Origin: Incurvaria masculella
Lineage: Eukaryota; Arthropoda; Insecta; Lepidoptera; Incurvariidae
NCBI GenBank assembly: GCA_946894095.1
Contig: OX335641.1
Span: forward strand, 14,836,501-14,900,500
Reading direction: 5' to 3'
Length of the DNA stretch: 64,000 nt
A model generated the notes under the pieces. The model saw nothing but the letters and a program-made list of their open reading frames with translations. It was not told where the DNA came from and made no database searches. Both the position numbers and the translations under genes were made by a program. Every line of letters starts with the position of its first letter. Position 1 is the stretch's first letter. Positions 1-11,512 of this stretch are shown here, one piece after another.

Positions 1-225
1 TGTATGGAAAAGCGGAAAATGTTTCATTGCTCTTTCGATCATCTTTTCATTTAATGCATTGGTGTAAATCCAATCGGGCATAGTAAATTTATAACGGCAA
101 CATCCGAGCTCAATGTGGCTTTAAATAAAAGAGAAGAAAATAAAAAGAAATAGCTACTGATTCCTCCGAGAATGCATGGCACCCAAATCTCCCCATTCAA
201 ACCCTAGACACACTACACAAGGTAC

Positions 226-3200
226 CTGCGAGAAATAATCGTCCCGGATGCGCTGCAGCTTCTGGTCGTGCTGCGACTTGTCGCGCGCGTGCTGCTCGGT
301 GTGCGCGCGCAGCTCGAGCGTGCTCGCCGCCTCGCGCTCGACGCGCTCGCGCCGCACGCGCAGCGCGGTCTCCGCCGACGTTTCCGCGCTGAACAGACAG
401 ACAGGTTATTAAGTCTAGGGTCTCATTGCAAGACTGTATGACCTGTAAATTAGGGATTAACATGTTGTGAAGAAAACTCCCAGAGCATGCACCTTTTTCT
501 TTCTAGATTGACATAGTAAAAAAGGAATTACGAGGCCAACTTTTTCTTGAAAAGGGGGTCTTTAAGGCATACATGAAATAGCGATTAAGGGACTGTACTA
601 AAAGCTCTGTATGGTTCCATCATGAATTGCGTTCACCTGCGTTCAATGTGGTTGGCGGCGAGGTACGCCTTGGCCGCTGCGGCGTCGACCGGCGCCCACT
701 CATGCTCACCAACCGTCGCGTCCACATCGCCTGCGGTCGCCTCCCTAGTGGCCTCGGGAGTATCGCGTCCACCTCGCCATCCTAGTATCCCCGCGAGCAG
801 CGGTACCTGTGGGCGGCGGCGAGCTCCGCCTTGGCCGCGGCGTCGTCGCGCAGCCGCTCGTCGCGCAGCTCGCGCCGCTCGCGCTGCAGCTCCGCCAGCT
901 GTGCCTCCGCGTCGCGCAGCGCCCCCTCCCGCTCGCCCACCATCGCGTCCATTTCGGCCTGCTCCTTGTCGGGGGACATCGTCGCCTTCCTGCGAGTGGA
1001 TGTGCTCTCAATATTTCTCCAGTTTTTATGTGTTAAAAAATATAAGCATCATGCTAGTTTCCATGTCCATGGAGGTCCCGAAAATAGAATGGTCTCTATC
1101 GACTGAATAATGTCGAACTAGTTTTCGCTAATTCACAGGCTCAGAGAACAAAAGGCATTGCTGCGTCGTCTTCGCTGGTGACAGTATCATTAAAGGGTTA
1201 GTTAATTAATGAGTAAAAGTATAAAGGTCGATTTACATCAAGTTAGTCATAGGCTACAGCGCTGGCGCCGAGAACGGTATCGCCTGTATTTCGACTGATC
1301 CTTTTGTGTGCAGTGAGAGGCAATTCTTTGAATATAGTATGCAAGCATTTATAGATTAAAAAATAGAATAGTCCCCCCACCATTTTAAACGTATATTTAA
1401 TATTAGTACATATTTAATTACTATCTATGATATGATATTGTAATAACAATTACATAAAATAGGTTTAAATTTGTTTGCAGATTCCTTTATTACTTTTTAA
1501 ACCTATTTTTTTGTTTAAGGTGGCCCAACCCGGCGTGACTAACTCATTCGCAGGCACGGTACAAAACCGTGCTGTTGCGCTCTGGGACCTTCTCTGTTTC
1601 AAAGAATAAGACAGGCTCCGTGATGAGGAAGATACAATATGTCCACAAAAAACACAATGTGCATAGTGTATGATTTGGTAAGATTTACGAAAATTCTAAT
1701 TACAAAACGACTTATAGCTAAAAGTAAACCACAAACGCTGTAGTCAAAAATCTAACAAAAACCAAATAGATTATAAATCTTGATTAAACAAGCTATGTCT
1801 GATGACTAATCTTTTTAAGATGTTCTTACTTTATCATTGCGTAATCCACCTCCAAAGTTATTGTATAAAACGCGCGAAAAATTCGAACTTTCGGACCTTA
1901 TAACTTAGAAACCAAACACAATTTTAGAATGCCAACGGTCATCAGACATCTAGTACGATCAAATAAAGCTATTTTGAGCAAAATTTGGGAGATCTAACAA
2001 GAAATATGGGTGTGATCTTCTTTCCCCGTTTGTATGGGGAGTTGAGCGGGATGGCCCACCTTAAGCAGTTCAGCACTGAGGAGTGCGTACCAAATTGGCA
2101 ATTGTCGTAGAATGACTGTGACTTGGCAGAACATGAAGATGTGTTTTTGTAGAAATTAACAAGAGCTATCTGCATGAAGATTTGACGGAAGCTGAGAAAA
2201 CCGGATTCTTTAAAAAGTGTTTGACTTGGATATCGTTTGGCTTTAGACATAAAAATGTGTTTCGATTGCCACCCCCATCCTTACTCGCCGGAGGCGAGTG
2301 ACTAACTTAACGTAAATCGGCCTTAAATCAACGGTGGAGGCTGACTTGAGTGCATCGGAGAGCACGGTGATGTCGTGCACGTGCGCGGAGGCGTCGCGCA
2401 GGTGCGCGTGCACCGCGCGCAGGCCGCGCGCCGCGCCCTCCTTGTCGAGCAGCGACGCTCGGAGCTCGTCGAGGTGCTCGCCCACCTCGCGCTCGCGCCG
2501 CGCCGCCGCCGCCTGCTGCGCGCGGATGTCGTCCGCGTCGGTCACGCGCTGCGCCCGCACGCGCGCTATCTCCGCCGCGAGAGACTCGCGCGCCGCACGC
2601 TCCTGGAAACATTCCCGTAATGAGAGCGTGCGATTCATTCCGTTCCATAATAAATAAATAATTTTGAAACTTCAAAAAGATAAACTGATGGTCTCATGCT
2701 GCAGCCGCTCTGGCTTCAATTCCTCGGCGCGCTGCTTGCGCTCCTCATCCAGCTACCGAGCAGTTCGTTCGTTTTAATACCTTATCGAGCGTCGCCTGGA
2801 GGGTCTTGTTCTCGCCGATGACCTGCTCCAGCTACCGCAGCTCGTCCTCATGCTGAAGCCGCTCTGCCTTCAGTTCCTTGGCGCGATGCTTGCGCTCCTT
2901 CTCCACCTACCGAGCAGTTCGTTCGTTTTAATACCTTATCGAGCGTCGCCTGGAGGGTCTTGTTCTCGCCGATCACCTGCTCCAGCTACCGCAGCTCGTC
3001 CTCATGCTTTTGCCGCTCTGCCTTCAGTTCCTCGGCGCGATGCTTGCGCTCCTTCTCCACCTACCGAGCAGTTCGTTCGTTTTAATACCTTATCGAGCGT
3101 CGCCTGGAGGGTCTTGTTCTCGCCGATGACCTGCTCCAGCTACCGCAGCTCGTCCTCATGCTGAAGCCGCTCTGCCTTCAGTTCCTCGGCGCGATGCTTG

Positions 3201-6200
3201 CGCTCCTTCTCCACCTACCGAGCAGTTCGTTCGTTTTAATACCTTATCGAGCGTCGCCTGGAGGGTCTTGTTCTCGCCGATCACCTGCTCCAGCTACCGC
3301 AGCTCGTCCTCATGCTTTTGCCGCTCTGCCTTCAGTTCCTCGGCGCGATGCTTGCGCTCCTTCTCCACCTACCGAGCAGTTCGTTCGTTTTAATACCTTA
3401 TCGAGCGTCGCCTGGAGGGTCTTGTTCTCGCCGATGACCTGCTCCAGCTACCGCAGCTCGTCCTCATGCTGAAGCCGCTCTGCCTTCAGTTCCTCGGCGC
3501 GATGCTTGCGCTCCTTCTCCACCTACCGAGCAGTTCGTTCGTTTTAATACCTTATCGAGCGTCGTTCGAGGGTCTTGTTCTCGCCGATGACCTGCTCCAG
3601 CTACCGCAGCTCGTCCTCATGCTGAAGCCGCTCAGCCTTCAGTTCCTCGGCGCGATGCTTGTGCTCCTTCTCCACCTACCGAGCAGTTCGTTCGTTTTAA
3701 TACCTTATCGAGCGTCGCCTGGAGGGTCTTGTTCTCGCCGATGACCTGCTCCAGCTACCGCAGCTCGTCCTCATGCTGAAGCCGCTCTGCCTTCAGTTCC
3801 TCGGCGCGATGCTTGCGCTCCTTCGCCACCTACCGAGCAGTTCGTTCGTTTTAATACCTTATCGAGCGTCGCCTGGAGGGTCTTGTTCTCGCCGATGACC
3901 TGCTCCAGCTACCGCAGCTCGTCCTGATGCTGAAGCCGCTCTGCCTTCAGTTCCTCGGCGCGATGCTTGCGCTCCTTCTCCACCTACCGAGCAGTTCGTT
4001 CGTTTTAATACCTTATCGAGCGTCGTTCGAGGGTCTTGTTCTCGCCGATGACCTGCTCCAGCTACCGCAGCTCGTCCTCATGCTGAAGCCGCTCTGCCTT
4101 CAGTTCCTCGGCGCGATGCTTGCGCTCCTCCTCCACCTACCGAGCAGTTCGTTCGTTTTAATACCTTATCGAGCGTCGCCTGGAGGGTCTTGTTCTCGCC
4201 GATGACCTGCTCCAGCTACCGCAGCTCGTCCTCATGCTGAAGCCGCTCTGCCTTCAGTTCCTCGGCGCGCTGCTTACGGTCCTCCTCCACCTACCGAGCA
4301 GTTCGTTCGTTTTAATACCTTATCGAGCGTCGCCTGGAGGGTCTTGTTCTCGCCGATGACCTGCTCCAGCTCCCGTAGCTCGTCCTCATGCTGCAGCCGC
4401 TCCGCCTTTAGCTCCTCGGCGCGCTGCTTGCGCTCCTCCTCCAGCTACCCAACAGATTTGTCATGTTGACAATAGATGCTAATGATGAAACATTTTAGAG
4501 ATGATACTAAAAACCTTATTTTTTAAGGATATCAAAGAATTTAATTATTTTCTTTAAAATAGAATTGAATAACGTGATTTAATAATGAGTCAACATTCCT
4601 TCACAATAAACATTCACCAATTGTATTGATTAAGACGAATAATTGGTTACCTTCTGAAGCCTGATGGCCCGGGAAGCCTTAGCAGCGGCCTGCTCGTTTA
4701 ACCGCTCCAGCATATTATTTTTCTGCTCCTCCAGGGCCGTCACCTGCCTCCCAACACACAAACCATTCCTTTTGTGAGTGTCACTACTTTCAATAAAATG
4801 GTAACATTCATAAACTAGGTTTTGAAAAAGTTTTGAATTTCCTTGTACACGTTGAGTTCTTCGAAAAAAAAAAGTAGACGTAAACAATGATATTTTTCTC
4901 TGCCTAGCTTGCACACAATACACAATTCACTTATACCATATTTTAATATTTCAACATAAAAGATATTAAGTGTTTCTAACCTCCTTAAACCTACCTATAA
5001 GGCTATGTGTTTATCAGCGTTACCTCGGTGTAGAATTAGGCCAACTCAAGGCTTTAGGCACCTAGATGGGAATTAAATAACAAATGCCAGTTAACGGGAA
5101 CCGCTTGGTACCACCGCAATATGAGTCAGGCACCCACCTGCTCGCGTTGCGCGAACAGCTCCCGCTCCATAGGCTCGATGTGGTCACGCCGCTCGCGGTA
5201 GAACGAGGCGAGGTTCATCAGCAGCCTCAGGATGTTCTGGGCGAACAGCGGCGACGGGTGCAGCAGGTCTGCCATGCTTACCGTGATCACATCCTGGCAC
5301 CACATTCGTTAGTCTGAATTATATTGCAATGATGTCAATATTTTCACTTGTTATGTCTTCAAGCAGGTTAGCATGAGCACAGGGTAGAGTAAGGGCGAAA
5401 ACTACATGTAAAGTGTCATATTGCTTTTATAAATCCATCAACAGCAATGTATTACTTACTAGATTTATGCAGCCATATACGCATCCATTCTTACTTAACC
5501 AGGTAGTGGACAACAAACTGCCAATGATAAATGCTATAACAGTGAACTGGTTCAAAACAAATTACATAGATCATTATTTTAAATTAAAAAAAAGAGACAT
5601 TTTAATTAACAAACATAGTTCACTCAACCAATGACGTACACATATCAGCTTTAGGCTGCTAGTGTTTATAAATAAATAAAATACAAAACAAAGATGGAGG
5701 TGCCACCTGGATTGCAGAGATTTCATGGTTGAGGATGCGCGTCATGTTGATGGCGGGCAGGAGGTCCCAGTAGTACTCCGTGTGCTCGTCACGTTCCTCT
5801 GGCGGCTGAAACACAATGTCACGTTGCCGCACCGCTTGCCATTCATCCAATACAGGAGATATTAATTACAAATGTCATTGTTTCAGTCTCCCTGAATATT
5901 TTGTATGCAAGTTCTCTTGAAAGAATCTCTTAAAATGAGAGTGTATTAATAAAATTGCAAATAAAAAAAAAAGTAAAACATGCAATCGATTTATACTATA
6001 TGACAAGAAATCATAAATGTTTTGAACAGAAGCTAATATTTGCTCTGAACCAAAATTTCCACCGAGGTCTAAACCTAGCCTAACCTAACCAAACACCAAC
6101 ACTCGGAAAAAAAATATAGCCAATCGAGTGGTGGAGTCCTGGATTAAACTCCCTAAAGCGGACAAGTTTATGATGGCCGTGCAATAAAAGGTCCTAGCAT

Positions 6201-6528
6201 GACATCTAGTTCCCATGAGGTGTGCTGGGCTAATATAATGACAGTGGGTGTGGTATTAGCCATCCATTTCCAAATTGTTGCTCATTTCTAACATTTCCAA
6301 CACTGTTTTATTGACAAGAAATTCATTTATTCATTTATATAAGGTGTGACTGTTAGCTAGTTAGGTACTCACAGCAATGATGGCCTCCCGGTCAATGCCA
6401 AGCTCGACGGTCAGGATCTCTACGAGTGCACCCATCAGCACGACCGGCCTCACAGTCGGCGACAGGTCAGACACGGAGAGCGGGAAGTTCATCGACAAGG
6501 AGTTCCACACCTGCACCACCTCCTCCAT
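226..6528 (-). CDS. Nuf2: Kinetochore protein NUF2 homologue (3'-incomplete, 8 exons seen)
   Basis: NUF2 is a subunit of the NDC80 complex, which ties kinetochores to spindle microtubules. Exons on the minus strand, in coding order: 6528-6373, 5805-5707, 5293-5138, 4743-4651, 4444-4319, 2602-2346, 989-807, 388-226. All joins are GT/AG with matching phases and give 411 codons; the last exon ends in a donor, so the C-terminus lies left of the window. Residues 1 to about 137 look like the NUF2 calponin-homology domain (NFPLSVSDLSP, YYWDLLPAINMTRI, ADLLHPSPLFAQNILRL); the rest is heptad-rich coiled coil. The ATG at 6528 has a good context (GACCATGG) and an in-frame stop lies just upstream in genomic DNA, but a CAG acceptor 15 bases before it leaves room for a 5' UTR exon. 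Exon 5 is exactly 42 codons (six heptads) and seeded the tandem array in the next intron. The family call rests on remembered similarity; another CH/coiled-coil kinetochore protein is the alternative. Confidence 0.78.
1514..2065. mobile_element. Non-autonomous TIR element, CTTAAGGTGG family, complete copy
   Basis: The ends form an inverted repeat: TTTAAGGTGGCCCAACCC at the left and the complement of CTTAAGGTGGGCCATCCC at the right. There is no coding capacity. Two other copies lie at 40736-41210 and 47620-48070 with long shared stretches. It sits in a NUF2 intron. No superfamily can be assigned because I could not define a target-site duplication. Confidence 0.7.
2696..4318 (-). repeat. 154-bp tandem array derived from NUF2 exon 5
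   Basis: Eleven further copies of NUF2 exon 5 follow the functional one (4319-4444) in the gene's direction. The phase-marking ATGCT occurs at 2696, 2850, 3004, 3158, 3312, 3466, 3619, 3773, 3927, 4080, 4234 and 4388, so the period is 154 bp (153 in two units). Each unit is the 126-bp exon plus a 28-bp spacer that begins GTATTAAAACG, the real donor side, and ends CTCGGTAG, like an acceptor. Every full copy except the functional one carries the same GAG-to-TAG nonsense change (CGGTAG where exon 5 has CGGGAG). The leftmost copy is cut off after about 60 bp. A 28-nt intron is too short for normal splicing, so the array should be removed as part of one intron of about 1.7 kb. Confidence 0.93.
6179..6277 (+). 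repeat. SINE tail fragment
   Basis: Contains the GGTCCTAGCATGAC and GTGGTATTAGCCATCC blocks that mark the 3' half of the dispersed SINE seen full length at 7482-7860. Lies in the first NUF2 coding intron. Confidence 0.6.
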
Positions 6529-6759
6529 GGTCGTCGCTGCTGCACAGAATTACAGACTTTTTGGCCAGTGCTGTCAAAACATTTAAACCAATATTTGGAG
6601 AGCAGTTAGTCTTCCAATAGTCCAAAAAAATTACCACATGTATTTCATAGGGAAAGTTATGTTGGAATGCAAACCCTATTTTTGTTTTGAGAGTAAATAA
6701 ATTAGTTCCTTTGAAAGGATTAAAATAATATAGATTAAAATAATCTTTGAGAGAATACC

Positions 6760-6930
6760 ACAGACCGAGCATGATCGCGCTCCGCTTACAAGACAACACA
6801 GTGTGGGAGTGAGATGTCAACTCAAGGACATCTATCGTGAGTTGGAGAGAGATGGATCTTACCTACCCGATGAGACAACTTTTTGAATCGCTATCAGTAC
6901 ATAGTGTCCCGTGCTCATGTAACGTGAAAT
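6760..6930 (+). repeat. Dispersed repeat, two copies in window
   Basis: The block with GCTTACAAGAC and CAGTGTGGGAG recurs inverted at about 50965-51155, including the flanking GAGAGAGATGG and GATGAGAC motifs. No coding content or clear termini. Upstream of the NUF2 start. Confidence 0.5.
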
Positions 6931-7056
6931 GATTTTTTGTAAAATCTTTATGATTTATCTAGTTTTCCTTAAGAAAGCATGGTGACCTGTGCATTTGTAG
7001 ATTGTGAGGTGAATGGTCGTTAAAATCCTAACAAATATGCAATACGAGATCTAATT

Positions 7057-7350
7057 ACAATTAGAGGCCCTGGGCCTCACTTCACTAGAGGAGCGAAGAC
7101 AGCGAGGTGACTTAATTGAAACCTTCAAAATATTAAATGGACATTATGACGTACCTAACCAACAGGCTATGTATTTCCTGAACACTGATCAAAGACTTCG
7201 TGGACATTCTCTGAAACTCAATCAAAATAGCTTCAATTCCAACCCGAGGAAACTGCCGGAGGAGGTCGTAAGTCCTAGCTCAGTAAACAGTTTCAAAAAC
7301 AATTTAGGCAATCATGTAAAAATATTTAAAAAACTATACATATTACGAAC
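7057..7350 (+). pseudogene. Non-LTR retrotransposon ORF2 C-terminal fragment
   Basis: The plus-strand reading LTSLEERRQRGDLIETFKIL followed by RLRGHSLKLNQNSF and LPEEVVSPSSVNSFKNNL is the typical end of a CR1/Jockey-type LINE polyprotein (a 'DLIE-FKIL' block, then 'WNSLPEEVV...NSFK'). Only the last hundred or so codons remain, and a short gap removes the usual 'NLWN'. A dead 5'-truncated copy. Confidence 0.75.
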
Positions 7351-7481
7351 ACTTAAAAAAAATTACAATGTGCACTCAATCATGTACATGCATGAGCTTG
7401 CAGCTGCTAGTATATATAACAATAATAATAAATGCCTTTTTTTGTAGTAAATAACAGGTGAGGCACTGATATAATCAGAGT

Positions 7482-7860
7482 GGGTCATAGAGTAGTAGTG
7501 CGGGGACTTGCCTTGGGGTTCAGATCCTCAACCTATTTATGCACAACTTTCTTTCTCTTTCTGAGTTGGATAAGTGAATTTCGTCACAAATATGAGCTGC
7601 TCCATGTTTTGGAGTCCATGTAAAATTGTATGTCCCCTTCCCCTACTAGGTGGTAGGGTTTAAGCCCGCCCGGGTTGGTACCATCGCAGTGGATGAAAAT
7701 ATGTTTAAAGTGTCAACGAAAAATTGTATGTGTTTTAAATCCAGCACAATGTAGCCATGCTCATAAAGGGAAGGTCCTGGCATAGCACAAAATTCATACG
7801 GAAATGTGTTGTGTGGTATTAGCCATCCTGTCATGTAAAGTTGCATAAAAAAAATAAAAA
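7482..7860 (+). mobile_element. SINE, tRNA-type head, near full length
   Basis: The head resembles a tRNA promoter: an A-box-like GGGTCATAGAGTAGTAGTGC, then a B-box-like GGGTTCAGATCC. The body contains CTACTAGGTGGTAGGGTTT, GCCCGGGTTGGTACCATCG and GGAAGGTCCTGGCA, and the tail GCCATCCTGTCATGTAAAG ends in an A-rich run. At least fifteen partial or full relatives occur on both strands. Confidence 0.75.
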
Positions 7861-7912
7861 GCAAGGTTGTGATAATTTCATTGTTAGAAACGAATTATTA
7901 AAATTCGTTTTT

Positions 7913-8190
7913 ATAGGGTTCCGTACCCAAAGGGTGAAAACGGAACCCTATTACTAAGCCTCCGCTGTCCGTCCGTCCGTCCGTCCGTCTGTCACAGTGC
8001 TGCATCTCATGAACCGTAATAGGTAGGCAGCTGAAATGTTCACAGAGTGTGTATTTATTTTGCCGCTATAACAACAAATAAGTAAAATAATAAACATTAA
8101 AGGGGGTTCCCATACAAAAAACTTGATTTTTTGGTGTTGTTGGTACGAAACCCTTCGTGTGCGAGACCGACTCCACTTGGCCGGTTTTTA
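7913..8190 (+). repeat. (GTCC/GTCT)n-bearing dispersed repeat (MINE-2 type)
   Basis: Starts TAGGGTTCCGTACCC, has GGAACCCTATTACTAAG, a (GTCC)n/(GTCT)n run, CATGAACCGTAATAGGTAGG, and ends CTTGGCCGGTTTTTA. The same order is seen at 14853-15118, 46636-46930 (minus), 54343-54639 (minus) and 62309-62580. The layout matches my recollection of lepidopteran MINE-2, described as Helitron-like. Confidence 0.75.
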
Positions 8191-8287
8191 TTTGAATTCA
8201 TTATACACAGTAGTTCGTATCGTATGAATACGTATTCGCAGTATGTTGTGGGCCATGTGGGGTTTACCTAATTACCACGCAAATTAT

Positions 8288-8672
8288 GGATTTTTTTTTT
8301 ATGTGACTGGACATGGATGGCTAATACCACAAGTTCTGTCATGGTATTAGCCCAACACACCACATGGGAACTAGATGCCATGCCAGGACCTTCCTTATAT
8401 TGCACGGCTACATTGAACTGGATGGAAAACACGGACAATTTTCATTGCCTCTTCGACCATCGTTCATCCAATGCGATGGTACCAACCCTGGCGGGATAAA
8501 CCCTACCACCTAGTAAGTAAGGAAGGGGACCTACAGCTTAACGTGGAATCCGAACCACGGCCAGCCTCTCTCAACGGTCGCATGGTCACCGATCCAAGAC
8601 CAGACCGGACCCAGCGTTGCTTAACTTCGGAGAGCGATCGCCGAAGTGTCGCGCCACTGGGCCACTGAGGCT
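8288..8672 (-). mobile_element. SINE with 5S-rRNA-type head
   Basis: On the minus strand the body and tail are those of the SINE at 7482-7860, but the head (complement of 8582-8626) reads AGTTAAGCAACGCTGGG, then TTGGATCGGTGACC. These match the A-box and C-box of the 5S rRNA internal promoter. Just upstream, TGGCCCAGTGGCGCGA looks like a tRNA A box. An A/T-rich run follows the tail at 8288-8300. Confidence 0.75.
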
Positions 8673-8714
8673 GTTAATGTTAAATGTTAATGTTAAATGT
8701 TAATGTTAAATGTT
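8671..8714. repeat. Short tandem repeat, about 12-bp unit
   Basis: GTTAATGTTAAAT is repeated three to four times directly beside the SINE head. Confidence 0.8.
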
Positions 8715-11300
8715 AGTGTAAAAATGTGATTAAAAATAGATAAAATTCTCGTTGACATTATGTAAATTTATTTACCACCGCCGTTCTCCATTGGGTTCTT
8801 TCTTCGATACAGCTAGACCACCCGTTACGATACTTTCTGTTCTGTGGACAAGCCGTAAAATATTTTTTAAAGGAGAGGCACTGAGCTGTGAAATTATGAA
8901 AATAAAGATTTTTTTGAAAACCAACGGACACATCAAAGTTTTTTTTTTTTTATCCAATGGACAGGCAAAAGACACATCAAAGATTTTTTTTTGTTTATCT
9001 AATGGACAGGCAAAAGCTTTCGCTATACAGCCTTCTCTTTATTGTATCTAATGTATTGTAGTCAATTCTGGAGTGTCGCGTAGTTAAATATTTTCTATTG
9101 TCTCATATATATACAGAAACATGGGTTCAAAGTTGGTCGGTTGACTTAATATTTTTTTCAGGTCAAGCGGGATTTTTTTTTTCTTTGTGTGTAATTTCTA
9201 AGCATTTATATATAGTTTTTCTCTTTGCTCATCAAAAGCACAGCAATGAAAGAAGAGGAGGTTCAGGGATTGATCAGCTAAGACACATAAAAGAATCGAA
9301 TACAATCACAGAACACAAACAAATACACAGACTAAACCTATAACAGCAATTTTAGTAATGCAGATCTTTTTTCAACTACAAAACACAATTTTAAAAAATA
9401 TGATTAAAAAACACTTACTATTGCAAAGACAAGATTAATACAACTAATTGACACCTCATTTATCAACAATCACTTGCAAGCAAACCCTATCACTCCAACG
9501 CAAGTATATAAATACATATATATACAAATATACACACCCTCACACGCTCTCACCCTCACCCTCTCTCACAAACCCTCTCACCCTCCCAAACCCACACACC
9601 CACACACTCACGTACACTTTTGTAACTCACCCTACCTACACAAACATGCGCAAGTAATGTAATGTATACTACAATGTATTTTCACTTGTTCTCCTTTTTT
9701 CTCTTTTCACGCAATTTATACTACTTATTTTTATTAATATAATATAATAATTAATCTTCAAAATTGTAACGGTAATTAGAGGAAATCTGTAATTGGCTTT
9801 AGTTAGGTAATTTTTATTTTAAAAATTGTATTATATATGTAAGCTGTTGATTTCCCAAATAAAATAAAATAAAAATAAAATAAACAAATACCAAAAAAAC
9901 AACCACAATTCAGCATCCACAGAATATAAGAAAATAATGAATGAAATAATAAAATATGAATCACTGGTGAGTCACATTACTTTCGTGCTCATGAAATGAA
10001 AGCCACGAAAAAAAGTTCTGTTACTCACCGATCATTCACCAGTGAGTGATTATTGATCTAATTTCCGTTGGTGAGTCGCTTGCGAGCTGTCATTCGCTAC
10101 AGAAAAAAAGTAGGCAAAAAACATACAAGTGCACTCCGGGAAAAATTAAATTCACGCATCAGCTTCAAGCTGCTAGTGATATAAATAACATAATAATAAC
10201 AATGTTTTTCACAGATTTTGTCAGTTTCTCATGCGAGAACTTCTTGTACTGCTACCCGGTCTGTTTTGAGCTGCCAATTTTTACACGTACAAGGCGTAAA
10301 AAGCGCTCGCAGAGCGAGCAAGGATATCTCGAAGAAAGTTTGATTTCATTGGGTCTACTCGGGAAGCAAACACGAAAGGTACTCACAACAAACCTGCGGG
10401 AAGCTGTCATTTACATTATTTCAAAATTGAAGACGACGGCTACTGGCAGCTATTCGTTGTGAGAACTTCTCGTTTTCATTTCATGAATGCATGCATACCC
10501 TGTAGCAATACTTCAACTTACTAGGCGGTGCAATGGGAAAGAAAACACAAAGCTTGCTGTAGATGTCGCATGAACGACCTCACCTTAAAACGTCAAAACT
10601 TTAATTACTGTCAAATTGTATTTACGAGTTTTTAGATGTAATATGTAAACGGTACACCCTAATGACGCCGCACATTGAACTTTGACCAGCATACGTTTTC
10701 ATTTGCAAGGACTGCTGTGGCGCCGAAGGGTGATTCGCTCCGTGCTCCATTATGCACTTATTAGAATAAGGACAACTTTCATAGTGTCTTTTTGACGTTT
10801 CTAGCATTATCTGTCGTCTTTCGAACGTGTTGCTTCACAAACTGTTAAATGTCTCTTAGGTGAAAATTCAAGTTCATCCTAAATGAATTAATTCGATTTA
10901 ACTTGAGTGACGCTGTTTCAACCAATGCCATTAGTTCAATGATTCTTTTTTTATTCTGTAAGCGCGCACACAAACAGTCCGAATATTTTGTGACAGTTGT
11001 GAGCATGTAATCTGATGCGTGACGATTGAGACGCCCCCGCCGCCATGTAGACTGTAAACGTTGACAGTTCGAATCGGATCGCACAGAAAGTAAACGGCAT
11101 TCAGTGATCCAACATTTTAATCGTCGGGATTGCCATCTTTGCGCGCAACTATAAATAAGTCCATCTTCGCTAACCCAACTCTTCACTTGAGTAAATTAAT
11201 ATTGATCATATCATGAATAATGATACATAGTGTTCTTCTTGTTCTACAATAAAATTTTCTAAAACCTGTTAAAATATGGCATACATTTTTAAATATCATA
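8715..11300. other. Intergenic, AT-rich, no gene recognised
   Basis: Between divergent NUF2 and the GalNAc-transferase gene. 8930-9015 has two or three copies of a 48-bp unit with CCAATGGACAGGCAAAAG. 9500-9650 is C/A-rich low-complexity DNA, and 9840-9890 is an (AATAAAAT)n-like tail that could be the 3' end of a LINE. 9965-10470 is open on plus for 138 codons without a recognisable domain and probably belongs to a repeat, since the CATGAAATGA-AGCCACGA block recurs at 62730-62765. The promoter of the transferase gene should lie in the last few hundred bases, but no core element could be picked out. Confidence 0.6.
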
Positions 11301-11512
11301 CATGGGAAGACGTTTTAGATTTTCGACGGGAATACGGAAAAAAGAACGGTGCAATTTGTCGACGTTGACAATCAAAACGTCAATTGTGTCATTTCCGAAT
11401 AGAAAAATCGAGTGTTTGCTGGCTGAGGTTACAGCTGGATGGTACATTCAACCCTCGACGCCGGACAGGAGGCTGCATTTCTTCTCCAGTGCTGGTAGTC
11501 CAGCCACAAAAG

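Noticed and set aside
622..1110. 162-codon plus-strand ORF, Pro/Arg/Ala rich
   Set aside because: Antisense of a GC-rich NUF2 exon; composition is explained by the overlapping coding exon.
2850..4205. Plus-strand ORFs of 92-104 codons (MLKPLCLQFLGAML...)
   Set aside because: They are the antisense of the NUF2 exon array and repeat only because the array repeats; a hydrophobic reading of an antisense heptad exon is expected.
2696..4444. CRISPR-like array (regular repeats with spacers)
   Set aside because: The 154-bp repeats include the exon, and the 28-bp 'spacers' are identical, not unique; eukaryotic exon duplication explains it.
8582..8660. Possible 5S rRNA gene or pseudogene
   Set aside because: Only the internal-promoter part matches, and it is fused to the SINE body in several copies.
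10046..10462. 138-codon ORF as a gene
   Set aside because: No domain, no splice partners, and flanking words recur near 62730, so it is probably repeat-derived.
11384..11512. Upstream in-frame ATG extending the GalNAc-transferase by 43 residues
   Set aside because: The extension would place polar residues before the signal anchor and lacks family resemblance; the ATG at 11513 gives the usual short basic cytoplasmic tail.
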